Positions 16,020 through 25,446 are shown, counted from the first letter of the stretch. The stretch is DNA of 58,556 bases from Bacillota bacterium (GCA_023410645.1 JAEYPQ010000055.1:1-58556); one strand, 5' to 3'. Notes: a model not told the origin generated them from the sequence alone. Translations and numbers: made by a program.

Positions 16020-17105
16020 TTACGTCCTTTCCTTATTATTAGGTATTACAATAGAAATATAAAAACCATTATTATTTTTTATTGCTATATTTCCATTTAG
16101 TAATTTAATACGTGTTTTAATATTATCAAGACCAATACCTTTTTCAATATATAAATTATCGTTTCTATCATTTTTATTTCCATTATCGCTAATTACTAAT
16201 TTGTAAATAGCAGGATGTTCAATTAAAATAATTCTAATTTTATTTGCATTTGAATGTTTTGCAGTATTCGTTAGTGACTCTTTTATAACATATATAAAAG
16301 TATGTTTAAGTTCAGTAGATATGTTATTTGAAACATCATATTTTAAATCAACTTTACAAAATTTATAATCTTCAATTATTTTATTTAGTTCTAATCTTAA
16401 ATCAATTGAATCGTTATATATGTTATGAATACTATTCCTTATACTGTTCATACCAGAATCTAAAGTTTCCTTTAAAGTATTCAAAGAATTTCTTACATTA
16501 TTATCGTTGCTACTTACAATTAATGCTCCAATTTGTAAAATAGAACTTGATAAAATATGACCAACATTGTCATGTATATCTCTTGCAATTCTGTTTCTTT
16601 CATTAATGGTTGCAAGATGTATTTTTGAGTTTTGCCCATCAATTAACTCTTTATTTTTATTTTTTAAATCAATTTCATATTCTTTATTTGTGTCACGTAA
16701 ATTTATATACTTTTTTTCTAATTCAACTAAATAGCTAGTTTTCCACTCTAATATGCAAGAAACAATTATAAGTATAAAGATTGTAATACACGTGTTAGTA
16801 GATATAAATCCCACTGAAAACGTATTTAAAAGTAAAGGTAATAAAAACAAAACTTTTAAGTAATTAAGTGTTAAGTTATATATTATAAGTGGTAAGAAAT
16901 ATACTAAATCATTAAAAAAAAGTGATAGTATAGCAACAGTAATAGATATATAATTATTAACTTTTTTGTTTTCAGTATATTCAGTATAGGCTGAAAATAT
17001 AAATACTAAAAGTATTGGCACTATTGAATATACATTTTGCTTTTCTAATATATAAAGAATACAACATATAATAAATAAAGCTAATTTGTCATATATTTTT
17101 TTCAC
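16020..17105 (-). CDS. Sensor histidine kinase (HisKA_3 type)
   Basis: About five or six membrane segments occupy residues ~8-127 with almost no extracellular loops, so the sensor is intramembrane. A coiled-coil linker leads to the HisKA_3 dimerisation box NERNRIARDIHDNVGH with the phospho-accepting His178, then the ATPase with KESLTNTAKHSNAN (N box) and SDNGN...GIGLDNIKTRI (G boxes). GTG start at 17105 is set by GGAGGA at 17111-17116. 361 residues. Intramembrane sensors next to ABC exporters usually sense envelope stress or peptides. Confidence 0.94.
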   Translation of the reverse strand: MKKIYDKLALFIICCILYILEKQNVYSIVPILLVFIFSAYTEYTENKKVNNYISITVAILSLFFNDLVYFLPLIIYNLTLNYLKVLFLLPLLLNTFSVGFISTNTCITIFILIIVSCILEWKTSYLVELEKKYINLRDTNKEYEIDLKNKNKELIDGQNSKIHLATINERNRIARDIHDNVGHILSSSILQIGALIVSSNDNNVRNSLNTLKETLDSGMNSIRNSIHNIYNDSIDLRLELNKIIEDYKFCKVDLKYDVSNNISTELKHTFIYVIKESLTNTAKHSNANKIRIILIEHPAIYKLVISDNGNKNDRNDNLYIEKGIGLDNIKTRIKLLNGNIAIKNNNGFYISIVIPNNKERT

Positions 17106-17190
17106 GTTTTTCCTCCAAATTTTATGATATTATATCATGCTATTTTGCTAAATAAAAGAAAATATAAAAAAATATTACAAATGTCATATA

Positions 17191-17237
17191 AAAAGTGATA
17201 TTTTTCACTTTTATTTGCTAAGTTTCTAGTATATAAT
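17191..17237. promoter_or_regulatory. Candidate operator and -10 element in the divergent promoter region
   Basis: A perfect palindrome with 8-base arms (AAAAGTGA at 17191-17198, TCACTTTT at 17205-17212) lies between the kinase and the exporter gene. A TATAAT-like -10 at 17232-17237 lies about 20 bases downstream, without a good -35. This suggests activator-dependent transcription by the neighbouring response regulator. Confidence 0.5.
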
Positions 17238-17271
17238 TAATATATTAGATATTAAAAATGGAGGAGTTTGT

Positions 17272-18204
17272 ATGGTTATAAAAGTAGAGAATCTTGTAAA
17301 AAGATATAAAGAGTTAATTGCTCTTGATCATTTAAATTTAGAAGTTAGAGAAGGAGAAATCTTTGGACTATTGGGACCTAATGGTTCGGGGAAAACAACA
17401 GCAATTAATTGTATATTATCGTTGCTTAAATATGATAAGGGAAATATAAAAATTTTTGATAAAGAAATGTCACCGGTAGCTTATGATATAAAAAAAGATA
17501 TAGGTGTAGTTTTCCAAAATGTGGCAGTATTTGATGAATTAACAGTAGAAGAAAATATTGATTATTTTTGTGGGTTATATGTAAATGATAAAAAATTAAA
17601 AAATCAATTAGTAAAAGAAGCAATAGATTTCGTTTCCCTTAATGATTTTAAAAAATTTCGTCCTAAAAAATTAAGTGGAGGATTACTTAGAAGACTAAAT
17701 ATTGCATGTGGAATAGCACATAAACCAAAACTAATAATTTTAGATGAGCCAACAGTTGCTGTTGATCCACAAAGTAGAAATAATATACTAGAGGGAATAA
17801 AAAAGTTAAATGAAAATGGAGCAACAATTTTATACACCTCACATTATATGGATGAAATAGAAATGTTGTGTGATAGAATTGCTATAATGGATAGTGGAAA
17901 GGTAATTGCTTCTGGAACAAAAGAAGAAATTAAAAATATGGTTAAGCAAGGGGATAAAATATCAATGTACATTGATGATATAGATAGTGAGATATTAGAT
18001 GAAATACAAAGTCTAGATAATGTTATAACATCTGAATATAAGGAAAATACTTTAACTATAAGATGCAAAGAAAATATTAATAATCTCTCAATTATATTAA
18101 ATTATTTAAATAGTAAAAATATTGTACCAACAAAAATTCATTCTGAGCAGCCAACATTAAATGATGTCTTCCTTGAGATAACAGGAAAAGATTTAAGAGA
18201 TTAG
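17272..18204 (+). CDS. ABC transporter ATP-binding protein (ABC-2 exporter)
   Basis: Walker A GPNGSGKTT, Q-loop FQNVAVFDELTVEEN, signature LSGGLLRRLN (LSGGQ with Q replaced by L), Walker B LIILDEPTVAVDP and the switch His in YTSHYMDE. 310 residues with a C-terminal ~80-residue extension, typical of DrrA/NatA-like exporters. RBS GGAGGAG at 17260-17266. First gene of a three-gene operon with two permeases, divergent from the two-component system. It probably powers export of a lipid, peptide or drug. Confidence 0.95.
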   Translation: MVIKVENLVKRYKELIALDHLNLEVREGEIFGLLGPNGSGKTTAINCILSLLKYDKGNIKIFDKEMSPVAYDIKKDIGVVFQNVAVFDELTVEENIDYFCGLYVNDKKLKNQLVKEAIDFVSLNDFKKFRPKKLSGGLLRRLNIACGIAHKPKLIILDEPTVAVDPQSRNNILEGIKKLNENGATILYTSHYMDEIEMLCDRIAIMDSGKVIASGTKEEIKNMVKQGDKISMYIDDIDSEILDEIQSLDNVITSEYKENTLTIRCKENINNLSIILNYLNSKNIVPTKIHSEQPTLNDVFLEITGKDLRD

Positions 18205-18220
18205 TAAAGGGGAATAATTT

Positions 18221-19369
18221 ATGTTTATACATATTTTTAAATATAATTTTAAAGCAATATTATTTAATAAGGATTTAATATTTTGGTTATTAGTGTTTCC
18301 ATTAATATTAATTACACTATTTAACTTTGCATTTACTAATTTACTTAAAGGAGAAAGTTTCGAGAATATAGATATTGCAATTATACAAAATGAAGAATTT
18401 AATAATGATAATTACTTTAAAGAAGTAATTAATTCACTTGATAAACAAGAAAATGAAGAGGGTCTTTTAAATATTACATATATAACAAATGAAGATGATG
18501 CTAAAAAGTTACTTGAAGATGATAAAGTTATAGGTTATATAATTAAAAGTTCAGATATTACATTTACAATAAAGGAAAATGGATATAAGCAAACAGTTAT
18601 GAAAACAATACTTGATGAATATGAGAGAAAATCAAATGATGTAGAAAATATTTTGAAAGAAAATCCATCAGCAATAGCAAAAGGTTTATTAAATGATCTG
18701 AGCAATAATAATGAGTTTACTAAAGAAATATCACTTGGTAAAACTTTTCCTGATCCAACAGTAATATATTATTATTCATATATTGGTATGGTTTGTATGT
18801 ATGCATGTTTTTTAGGTATACGTAATGCTCTTGCTGTGCAAGCAAATTTGTCAACATTAGCTTGTAGAATATCTATGTCACCAGTAAATAAATTTAAAAG
18901 TTTCATGGCTTCAATGTTTTCAGCTTTTTGCATCCAAATGTTAGTATTAGCAATAGTATTTGCTTATATGATCTATCTTGGAAATATAAATTTTTCAAAT
19001 GATTTTATTTATATATTACTAATTAGTATAGTTGGATCCATTTGTGGAATTTTCTTTGGCTTTTTTATGGGATCTGTAAGTTCAAAGAGTGAAGATTTTA
19101 AAATTACTGTATCAGTTAGTATAGTAATGCTTTTATCAATGCTTTCAGGTATGATGAATGTACAAACTAAATATATGGTGGATTCAATGTCACCAATACT
19201 TAAACATATTAATCCTGTAAGATTAATAACAGATGCTCTATACTCACTATATTATTATGATAGCAAGGATAGATTATATGGAAACCTTATATCTTTATCA
19301 ATTATTAGTCTAATTTTTGTCATAGCCACAATGATGCTTATAAGGAGGAAGAAATATGCAAGTTTATAA
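18221..19369 (+). CDS. ABC-2 type permease (subunit 1)
   Basis: ABC-2 topology: one N-terminal membrane segment (DLIFWLLVFPLILITLFNFAF), a large extracellular loop of ~140 residues, and five membrane segments in the C-terminal half. A conserved-looking Pro-containing stretch (SPILKHINPVRLITDALY) precedes the last segment. It begins 16 bases after the ATPase gene and overlaps the next gene by 14 bases. 382 residues. It should pair with the next gene product as a heterodimer. Confidence 0.92.
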   Translation: MFIHIFKYNFKAILFNKDLIFWLLVFPLILITLFNFAFTNLLKGESFENIDIAIIQNEEFNNDNYFKEVINSLDKQENEEGLLNITYITNEDDAKKLLEDDKVIGYIIKSSDITFTIKENGYKQTVMKTILDEYERKSNDVENILKENPSAIAKGLLNDLSNNNEFTKEISLGKTFPDPTVIYYYSYIGMVCMYACFLGIRNALAVQANLSTLACRISMSPVNKFKSFMASMFSAFCIQMLVLAIVFAYMIYLGNINFSNDFIYILLISIVGSICGIFFGFFMGSVSSKSEDFKITVSVSIVMLLSMLSGMMNVQTKYMVDSMSPILKHINPVRLITDALYSLYYYDSKDRLYGNLISLSIISLIFVIATMMLIRRKKYASL

Positions 19370-20522
19370 AACCTTTCTTAAAATTATTAAAAGGAACTCA
19401 CTTCCAGCATTAATATACTTAGGTATATTTTTAATAATTGCAGTATTTATGAGTAATTCTTCAACTACAAACAATATATCGGATTTTAAAGTTAGCAAAG
19501 TAAAAGTCGCAATAATTAATAATGATAAAGATACAAATATTACAAAGGGAATATATAGTTTATTAAAAGAAGGAAATGAGATAGTTGAAGTAGAAAATAA
19601 AAAGGAATCTATGCAAGATGCTCTATTTTATAGACATGCAGAATATATAGTAATTATACCAGAAAACTTTACTGAAGATTTCTTAAATAAAAAAGATGTA
19701 AAACTTGAAAAATTAACAGTGCCTGATTCGAATGCTGGAATATATCTAGATATGAAAATAAATAGCTTTTTAAATAGTTCATCTTTATACATTAAATATT
19801 TATCACTAAATAATATTGATTTTGATAATATAGCAAAATATAGTTCAACAGATCAAATAAAAGTAAATAAAATAAATGAAACTATTTCAGAAGAACCTAG
19901 TGTTTCTTTATTAAGCCAGTATTTTACATTTGGTTCATATATTTTAATAGCAATTATACTTTATTGTGTATCAGCATTCATAATGAAATTTAATGGTATA
20001 AATATAAAGGAAAGAACTGAATGCTCACCAACTAAAAAAATTAGCATTAACTTTCAAATTCTAATTTGTTTAATAATATGTAGTTTAGTAGTATTTTTGG
20101 CAATGTCTTTACTTGCATTTATTTTATGTAAGGATGAATTACTTACTCAAAAAGGAATATTATATCTAATAAACTTATTTACATATTTAATTTTTTGTAC
20201 CTCATTTGCATATTTAATTGGGAATATAACTAGAAATCAAAATGCATTAAGTGGAATAGTAAATACAATATCACTTGCTTTTAGTTTTTTAGGTGGGGCA
20301 TTTGTGCCTCAAGAACTTTTAGGTGATAGTGTAAAATTAGTAGGTAGTTTTACCCCAACATTTTGGTATGTAAAGACATGTGGATTTATAAACTCAATAA
20401 ATAAGTTTAATTTTGATAGTTTAAATGAATTTTTCGTGAATAATTTAATAGTATTAGGTTTTGCAGTAGCAATACTAGTTATTGGATTGGTTGTAACAAA
20501 GCAAAGGAGAAAGAATTCATAA
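19356..20522 (+). CDS. ABC-2 type permease (subunit 2)
   Basis: Same topology as the preceding subunit: N-terminal segment SLPALIYLGIFLIIAVFM, an extracellular domain to about residue 185, then five membrane segments including FLGGAFVPQELLG, a common ABC-2 motif. The ATG at 19356 lies inside the previous gene after AAGGAGGAA, so translation is coupled. It ends the operon, followed by a strong hairpin. 388 residues. Confidence 0.92.
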   Translation: MQVYKTFLKIIKRNSLPALIYLGIFLIIAVFMSNSSTTNNISDFKVSKVKVAIINNDKDTNITKGIYSLLKEGNEIVEVENKKESMQDALFYRHAEYIVIIPENFTEDFLNKKDVKLEKLTVPDSNAGIYLDMKINSFLNSSSLYIKYLSLNNIDFDNIAKYSSTDQIKVNKINETISEEPSVSLLSQYFTFGSYILIAIILYCVSAFIMKFNGINIKERTECSPTKKISINFQILICLIICSLVVFLAMSLLAFILCKDELLTQKGILYLINLFTYLIFCTSFAYLIGNITRNQNALSGIVNTISLAFSFLGGAFVPQELLGDSVKLVGSFTPTFWYVKTCGFINSINKFNFDSLNEFFVNNLIVLGFAVAILVIGLVVTKQRRKNS

Positions 20523-20533
20523 TAAAAAAGATA

Positions 20534-20571
20534 AGGAGTGGATATTAATTAATCCACTCCTATTTGTTTTA
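20534..20571. terminator. Bidirectional intrinsic terminator
   Basis: Ten-base arms (AGGAGTGGAT at 20534-20543 and its complement at 20552-20561) with T-rich flanks on both strands, between the exporter operon and the convergent small gene. Confidence 0.85.
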
Positions 20572-20582
20572 GTACTATGTTT

Positions 20583-20780
20583 TTAGAATTGGCGAGAGTT
20601 TTGTTCAGCTTTTTTAAATTCCAGCTGACTAATTTTATTTTTATTGACTTGAGAATGAGTACTTAAGAAAGGTTTCTTAGGAGATTCAATAATGTGGTTA
20701 TCTATTTCCTGTTGAGTAGCGCGTGCAGTCTTAGATTGTTGGATTAAATTGCAAGCTGCTTTAATTTGATAAAGTAACAT
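20583..20780 (-). CDS. Small soluble protein, function unknown
   Basis: 65 residues, basic and Gln/Lys/Ser-rich, with no membrane segment. A strong RBS (AAGGAGG) eight bases before the ATG and a terminator just after the stop support a real gene. Its end (SQLEFKKAEQN) loosely resembles the end of the frame-corrected small protein near 52.1 kb (YSEFQKEAINK); both could belong to one family of small clostridial proteins, but that is weak. No function can be given. Confidence 0.6.
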   Translation of the reverse strand: MLLYQIKAACNLIQQSKTARATQQEIDNHIIESPKKPFLSTHSQVNKNKISQLEFKKAEQNSRQF

Positions 20781-20909
20781 TAGTTTTTCCTCCTTTATTA
20801 TATAGTATAATTATAATATATGTAAAAGTAAAATAGTTTACAAATATATTCTAACATAATATACTATAAAAGTAAACAATTTACATAATAATTAAATTAT
20901 AAAATAAAT

Positions 20910-22412
20910 CTATATTTTTAAATCCTTTTTACTTATACATGAAGTAAAGAATAAATAACCAACATATATTGATACATAAAGAATAATTCCAAAGATTAAT
21001 GATGATATATTTTCATTGTTATTTAAATTAAATATTTTAATTATATATCTTGAAAGAAGTACACCTGATAAAGGCAGTATAACCCAATATATATAATTAA
21101 TTTTATTTTTTGATATTTTTGTCAGTTGTTTTATACTTATTGTAGTATTTAAAATTTCGCTAATGAAAAGTACAATTATATATCCATTTATTCCAAATAT
21201 AGGAAGTAACATATATAATAAAGATATGCTTACAAATAAATCAAGTATATTACATTTCATTACACTTACCTGTTCGTTTAGTCCTTTTAACATTCCATCT
21301 ACAATTGTGTCTAAATACATTAATATAATTAATGGAGAAATTACCATTAAATATCCAGAAATATCATGAGTATGATATATAAAATAGCTAAGACTATCTG
21401 AAAATGTAAAGAATACTCCAAATACACAAATAGAAAATATTAATGTACTTTTAAATATACGGGTAGCAATTCTATTTATTTGTTTGTAGTTTTTTTCAGC
21501 ATAATAATATGAAAATTCAGGTATTAACAAACTACTAAATGAATTTATAAGTACACTTGGAAAAAATATTATTGGTAGAACCATACCTGTTATCATACCA
21601 TACTGTGCTAAAGAAGTATCACAAGATAATCCTGATTTTTCGAGTCTAAGTGGTATTATTAATTGCTTGAATGTTGAAAGACCAGATCTAAGATATGATG
21701 TAAGGGCAATAGGTATAGAAATTTTGAATATATCTTTAGTATAAGATTTTTCACATTTATCCAAACTTTTTTTCTTTCTTTTTTCAAAAGTATATAATGT
21801 AAATATGAATAGGAAAGAGGCTATTTCGGATATTACATCTCCTACAACAAGTGCTATACAAGCATAGTTAATTCCATTTGGTAAAAATAGAGAAAGTAAA
21901 TAAACTGTTATAGTAACTTTAACTATCTGTTCGAATATTTGAGATGAAGCCGTCTTTGATACTTTCCTTATAGCAGAGAAATATCCATTTATCGCAGAAG
22001 ACATTGATATAAATGGAAGTGCAACTGAAATTATATATAAAGGTATAGTAGATATTTTCCCATGTAAGCAATCATTTGCAATGAAATCAGCTAGTAGTAT
22101 AAGTATTATTCCAGCAACAATTGAAAATAGTAATGAGTAAAGTATGCTTTGTTTTACTACCTTCTTTGCACCAGAGTAAGAAGACTTTGTAATCTCTTCT
22201 GTTACAAGACGTGTTGTAGCTATACTTATTCCAGAACTTGCAACAGTTACTGCAAATAAATACACAGACATGATTAATTGAAATATTCCAACACCTTCTG
22301 CACCAATTTTATTAGATATATGTACACTAAATGAAATACCAATTGTTCTCATTAAAAAAGCAGTACTAGTTAAAATAGCTGCATTTAGAAAAAATAATTT
22401 TGCTTTTCTCAA
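20910..22412 (-). CDS. SpoVB-like polysaccharide flippase (MOP superfamily)
   Basis: A 500-residue polytopic protein with about 14 membrane segments. The opening RKAKLFFLNAAILTSTAFLMRTIG and the GAEGVGIFQLIMSVY block match the SpoVB/YtgP group of MOP exporters that flip lipid-linked sugars across the membrane. SpoVB itself is needed for spore cortex synthesis. A TTG start at 22412 is preferred because AGAGGTG lies at the right distance and the resulting N-terminus matches the family; an in-frame GTG at 22424 falls within that RBS. Monocistronic. Whether it serves spores or vegetative wall is undecided. Confidence 0.87.
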   Translation of the reverse strand: MRKAKLFFLNAAILTSTAFLMRTIGISFSVHISNKIGAEGVGIFQLIMSVYLFAVTVASSGISIATTRLVTEEITKSSYSGAKKVVKQSILYSLLFSIVAGIILILLADFIANDCLHGKISTIPLYIISVALPFISMSSAINGYFSAIRKVSKTASSQIFEQIVKVTITVYLLSLFLPNGINYACIALVVGDVISEIASFLFIFTLYTFEKRKKKSLDKCEKSYTKDIFKISIPIALTSYLRSGLSTFKQLIIPLRLEKSGLSCDTSLAQYGMITGMVLPIIFFPSVLINSFSSLLIPEFSYYYAEKNYKQINRIATRIFKSTLIFSICVFGVFFTFSDSLSYFIYHTHDISGYLMVISPLIILMYLDTIVDGMLKGLNEQVSVMKCNILDLFVSISLLYMLLPIFGINGYIIVLFISEILNTTISIKQLTKISKNKINYIYWVILPLSGVLLSRYIIKIFNLNNNENISSLIFGIILYVSIYVGYLFFTSCISKKDLKI

Positions 22413-22530
22413 ATTTAAAGTCACCTCTTAATGAAACTCTTATAACTAAATATATGTACTAGTAGACAAATCTTGACAAAATAATATAAATAATCAATTT
22501 ATAAATTAATTAAAAATCCTAAAAATCATA

Positions 22531-22566
22531 AAAAACCAATCTTAAAATTTATAAGATTGGTTTTAA
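22531..22566 (-). terminator. Intrinsic terminator
   Basis: Thirteen-base arms (22532-22544 and 22552-22564) flanked by T on the minus strand. It ends the orphan gene at 22570-22896. Confidence 0.75.
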
Positions 22567-22569
22567 ATG

Positions 22570-22896
22570 TTAAATAACTAAAAAACTAAGATAGTATGAT
22601 TCTAACTCATTAAGTATCACGTTAGAAATTTCAAGATCTAACATGTCAATACTTTTAACTAGAAAATTCATTAAAAAATTGATGTAATTATTAATATCAT
22701 TGATAGTAGATTGTGAAAAATCATTAAGTACCTTATTGGAATAATTCTTATCAAAATTTGAAATTAGAATTAAAATTATGTTGTCATGTAATAATATAAT
22801 TCTTTGATTAAAATCAGATAAGTTTTTTTGTTCAATATCCTTTCTTAAATCCCTCAACATTTGGTATATTAAATGATTATCAACCACTTGTAACAT
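22570..22896 (-). CDS. Orphan helical protein, function unknown
   Basis: 108 residues, mostly helical and hydrophobic-acidic (NLSDFNQRIILLHDNIILILISNF...), with no clear membrane segment and no recognised domain. RBS AGGGGGA precedes the ATG. A consensus promoter lies at 22951-22979 and a terminator follows directly, so it is a single-gene unit. Confidence 0.65.
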   Translation of the reverse strand: MLQVVDNHLIYQMLRDLRKDIEQKNLSDFNQRIILLHDNIILILISNFDKNYSNKVLNDFSQSTINDINNYINFLMNFLVKSIDMLDLEISNVILNELESYYLSFLVI

Positions 22897-22950
22897 TATA
22901 TCCCCCTAAAAGTATTTATAATTTTAGATAACACGAAATTAATTAGTATA

Positions 22951-22979
22951 AGTATATCATTATAATATTAATCTGTCAA
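22951..22979 (-). promoter_or_regulatory. Sigma-A promoter of the orphan gene
   Basis: On the minus strand: TTGACA (22979-22974), 17-base spacer ending in TGA, TATACT (22956-22951). Confidence 0.75.
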
Positions 22980-23021
22980 ATTGACTAATATTGTAAAAGT
23001 AGATTAAAATAAAAAAATATA

Positions 23022-23050
23022 TTGAGTTATTTTTTCTTTTGTGTTATATA
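23022..23050 (+). promoter_or_regulatory. Probable promoter of the phosphofructokinase gene
   Basis: TTGAGT (23022-23027), 17-base spacer, TATATA (23045-23050). Confidence 0.55.
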
Positions 23051-23088
23051 TAATATATATGAATGATTATTTAAGAGGAGGTTTTTAT

Positions 23089-24165
23089 ATGAAAAAAATT
23101 GCAATTATGACTGCAGGTGGAGATTGTGCAGGATTAAATAGTGTTATAAAATCAGTAGTTTTATCAGCAATAAATAGAGGGATAGTTGTTGTTGGTATTA
23201 TGGATGGATATATAGGATTCGTTGAAAGAAAGTATATTGTACTCGATAAAAAAACAGTTGAAGACATTGAAACAAAAGGAGGAACTATACTTGGTTCTTC
23301 AAATAAAGAATGTCCTTTTGCTTATCCTTTAAATGGAAATAAGGAAATTCTTGAAGATAGAGTTCCAGATTCTATTGAGGCATTAAAGAAAATTGGAGTA
23401 GAGGGAATGATTATAGTTGGTGGGGATGGAACATTAGACTCAGCAAGGGTAATTGAGGAACATGGAATGCCAACAATTGGAATACCTAAAACTATTGATA
23501 ATGATATGAGTGCTAGTAATCCAACAATAGGCTTTCAAACTGCTGTTGAAAATTCTGTTGAAGCAATAAGAAAATTAAAAACAACAGCTTATTCACATAG
23601 AAGAGTGATGATAGTTGAAATGATGGGAAGAACATCAGGATATTTAACTTTATATAGTGGTTTTGCATCTGGTGCTGATATTATATTATTACCAGAACAA
23701 GATTATGATTTTAAAGTTGTATGTAATAAAGTAAAGGAAATTATGGCATCAGAAAAACGTTATGTTATAATTGCTGTTGCAGAATCATGTAAAGAAGATG
23801 GTAAAGAAGAAACAATAGCAAGAATAATAAAGGATAGCTTTGAACAAAAAAGATATGGTGGTATAGCACAAAAACTTTCTGCTCAAATTGAAGAAACAAC
23901 TGGGTATGAAGCAAGACCTATGGTTCTTGGACATATTCAAAGGGGTGGAGAACCTTGTACATCTGATATTATACTTGGAGCAAGACTAGGAAACTATGCA
24001 CTAAATTTACTTGCAAATGGAGAAACTGGATATATAGTTGGTGCAGAAGAAAGTGAAATAAAGAAGATTAAATTTCCAAAAGAAAGAATACCAAGATTAC
24101 TTGATCTTAAAACAAATGATATATATAAAACTGCAATAGATATGGGAATTTGTTTTGGAAGGTAA
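23089..24165 (+). CDS. pfkA: 6-phosphofructokinase
   Basis: Phosphorylates fructose 6-phosphate in glycolysis. Visible motifs are GGDCAGLN (11-17 region), the catalytic GGDGT (111-115), PKTIDND (133-139), MGRTSG and GHIQRGG. At the two positions that separate phosphoryl donors, it has Gly114 (as in ATP enzymes) but Lys134 (as in pyrophosphate enzymes, where ATP-type PfkA has Gly), a mixed pattern reported for group III enzymes. The ATG at 23089 is set by GAGGAGG at 23074-23080; in-frame upstream codons lack an RBS. 358 residues. The NUDIX gene follows after 40 bases. Confidence 0.93.
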   Translation: MKKIAIMTAGGDCAGLNSVIKSVVLSAINRGIVVVGIMDGYIGFVERKYIVLDKKTVEDIETKGGTILGSSNKECPFAYPLNGNKEILEDRVPDSIEALKKIGVEGMIIVGGDGTLDSARVIEEHGMPTIGIPKTIDNDMSASNPTIGFQTAVENSVEAIRKLKTTAYSHRRVMIVEMMGRTSGYLTLYSGFASGADIILLPEQDYDFKVVCNKVKEIMASEKRYVIIAVAESCKEDGKEETIARIIKDSFEQKRYGGIAQKLSAQIEETTGYEARPMVLGHIQRGGEPCTSDIILGARLGNYALNLLANGETGYIVGAEESEIKKIKFPKERIPRLLDLKTNDIYKTAIDMGICFGR

Positions 24166-24205
24166 AAGATAATATAATTTATTTAAAATTAAAGGAGTAT
24201 AAAAA

Positions 24206-24694
24206 ATGATAAATTTTCCTGTACACATAGTAACTGCTGCTGGGCTTGTAAAAAATGAAGAGGGGAAAGTATTGCTTGTAAAATCTGAAAGAAGAGGTTG
24301 GGAGTTTCCTGGAGGCCAAGTTGAAGTAGGAGAGAGTATAATTGAAGCATTAATAAGAGAAGTAAAAGAAGAATCTGGCACTAATATAAATGTCTTAAAA
24401 CCAGTTGGTATATCTCAAAATTTGGCTGAAAGAACTGTAAAAGTTGGTGAAGAATATGTTAAGGTACAAACAATTGTAAATCACGATTTTATTTGTGAAT
24501 ATGTATCGGGAGATTTGAAAACAAGTGATGAGACTTCCGAAGTTGGGTTTTATACTATAGCTGAGGCTTTAAATATGATCACAACTCCTAAAATAAAATT
24601 AAGATTTGAAAATATGATAAGAGAAGCTGGAAAAATGTATTATATATCATTTAAGGATGAACCTTTTGAGGTTATCAAAATACAAAGACTTTAA
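24206..24694 (+). CDS. NUDIX hydrolase
   Basis: A complete Nudix box GX5EX7REUXEEXGU is present from Gly37 to Thr59 (GGQVEVGESIIEALIREVKE). Enzymes of this fold hydrolyse nucleoside diphosphates linked to another group, such as oxidised dNTPs or ADP-ribose. RBS AAAGGAG at 24192-24198. 162 residues, normal for an MutT-like member. It probably shares a transcript with the phosphofructokinase gene and is followed by a bidirectional terminator. Substrate unknown. Confidence 0.92.
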   Translation: MINFPVHIVTAAGLVKNEEGKVLLVKSERRGWEFPGGQVEVGESIIEALIREVKEESGTNINVLKPVGISQNLAERTVKVGEEYVKVQTIVNHDFICEYVSGDLKTSDETSEVGFYTIAEALNMITTPKIKLRFENMIREAGKMYYISFKDEPFEVIKIQRL

Positions 24695-24696
24695 AG

Positions 24697-24740
24697 GAAT
24701 AGCACCAATATGTAAGTTTATTTACATATAGGTGCTATTT
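24697..24740. terminator. Bidirectional intrinsic terminator
   Basis: Nine-base arms (24698-24706 and 24731-24739) with additional inner pairing and a T-rich flank, between convergent genes. Confidence 0.8.
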
Positions 24741-24741
24741 T

Positions 24742-25446
24742 TTATTTAATTTTTTTGTTATTTATTTCTTTTGCATACTTTTCAACATAATTTTTAATCT
24801 TGTAATAAGAAATTACACTTTCGTGTAGATAAAAATTGTATAAGTCATAATATAAATTTTCAAAATATTCATCAGAAGAATCATATAATATTTCTTCTGT
24901 TATTATGTTAAATATACTTTTTCTTTCGCTTTTTGACTGATAAAATTCCAATTCAAGCAAGATTAAGTATACCTTTTTTAGTCTCTCCGCAATAATGTTA
25001 ATATCCATTTTAGAAATAAAATCAGGAAAATCTTTTACTTTTTCTTCCAAAGTAAGTATATCATATACATCTAGAAAATTTAATAATTTCTTTCTTTTAT
25101 CTTTATATTTTTTTGAATAGTTGTTTAGAAATTCAAAAACAAAATAATCAAAAATAGATGATGTATCAGAATCCAGCATGTATGTTTTAACAACTGAAAT
25201 TATTGAATTCTTTAAAATGGCACAAGCTATTTCATTGTTAACTCCTTTTTTCTGTGGTAAAGCAATTTTTGTAGTGTCATTACAATTATCAATTTCAAGG
25301 ATCATTTTTGTGACAGCATTGTTAGATTCATCTTTTTTGGATAAAATAAATTTGTAAATAGAAGATAATACTTTTCTGTCTGCAGTCCTAAGCTCTTCAT
25401 TAAACAATATTGTTGCTTCATTAAGACTAATAATTTCTTCACTCAT
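24742..25446 (-). CDS. Orphan protein, function unknown
   Basis: 234 residues, soluble and rich in Lys, Glu, Ile and Tyr, predicted mostly helical (for example KKYKDKRKKLLNFLDVYDILTLEEKVKDF). No domain is recognised and no signal peptide is present. RBS AAGGAG lies just upstream. Promoter at 25503-25531 and terminator at 24697-24740 make it a single-gene unit. Confidence 0.65.
   Translation of the reverse strand: MSEEIISLNEATILFNEELRTADRKVLSSIYKFILSKKDESNNAVTKMILEIDNCNDTTKIALPQKKGVNNEIACAILKNSIISVVKTYMLDSDTSSIFDYFVFEFLNNYSKKYKDKRKKLLNFLDVYDILTLEEKVKDFPDFISKMDINIIAERLKKVYLILLELEFYQSKSERKSIFNIITEEILYDSSDEYFENLYYDLYNFYLHESVISYYKIKNYVEKYAKEINNKKIK

Noticed and set aside
15716..16042. 108-codon plus-strand open frame
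   Set aside because: Antisense to the response regulator gene, without RBS or motif.
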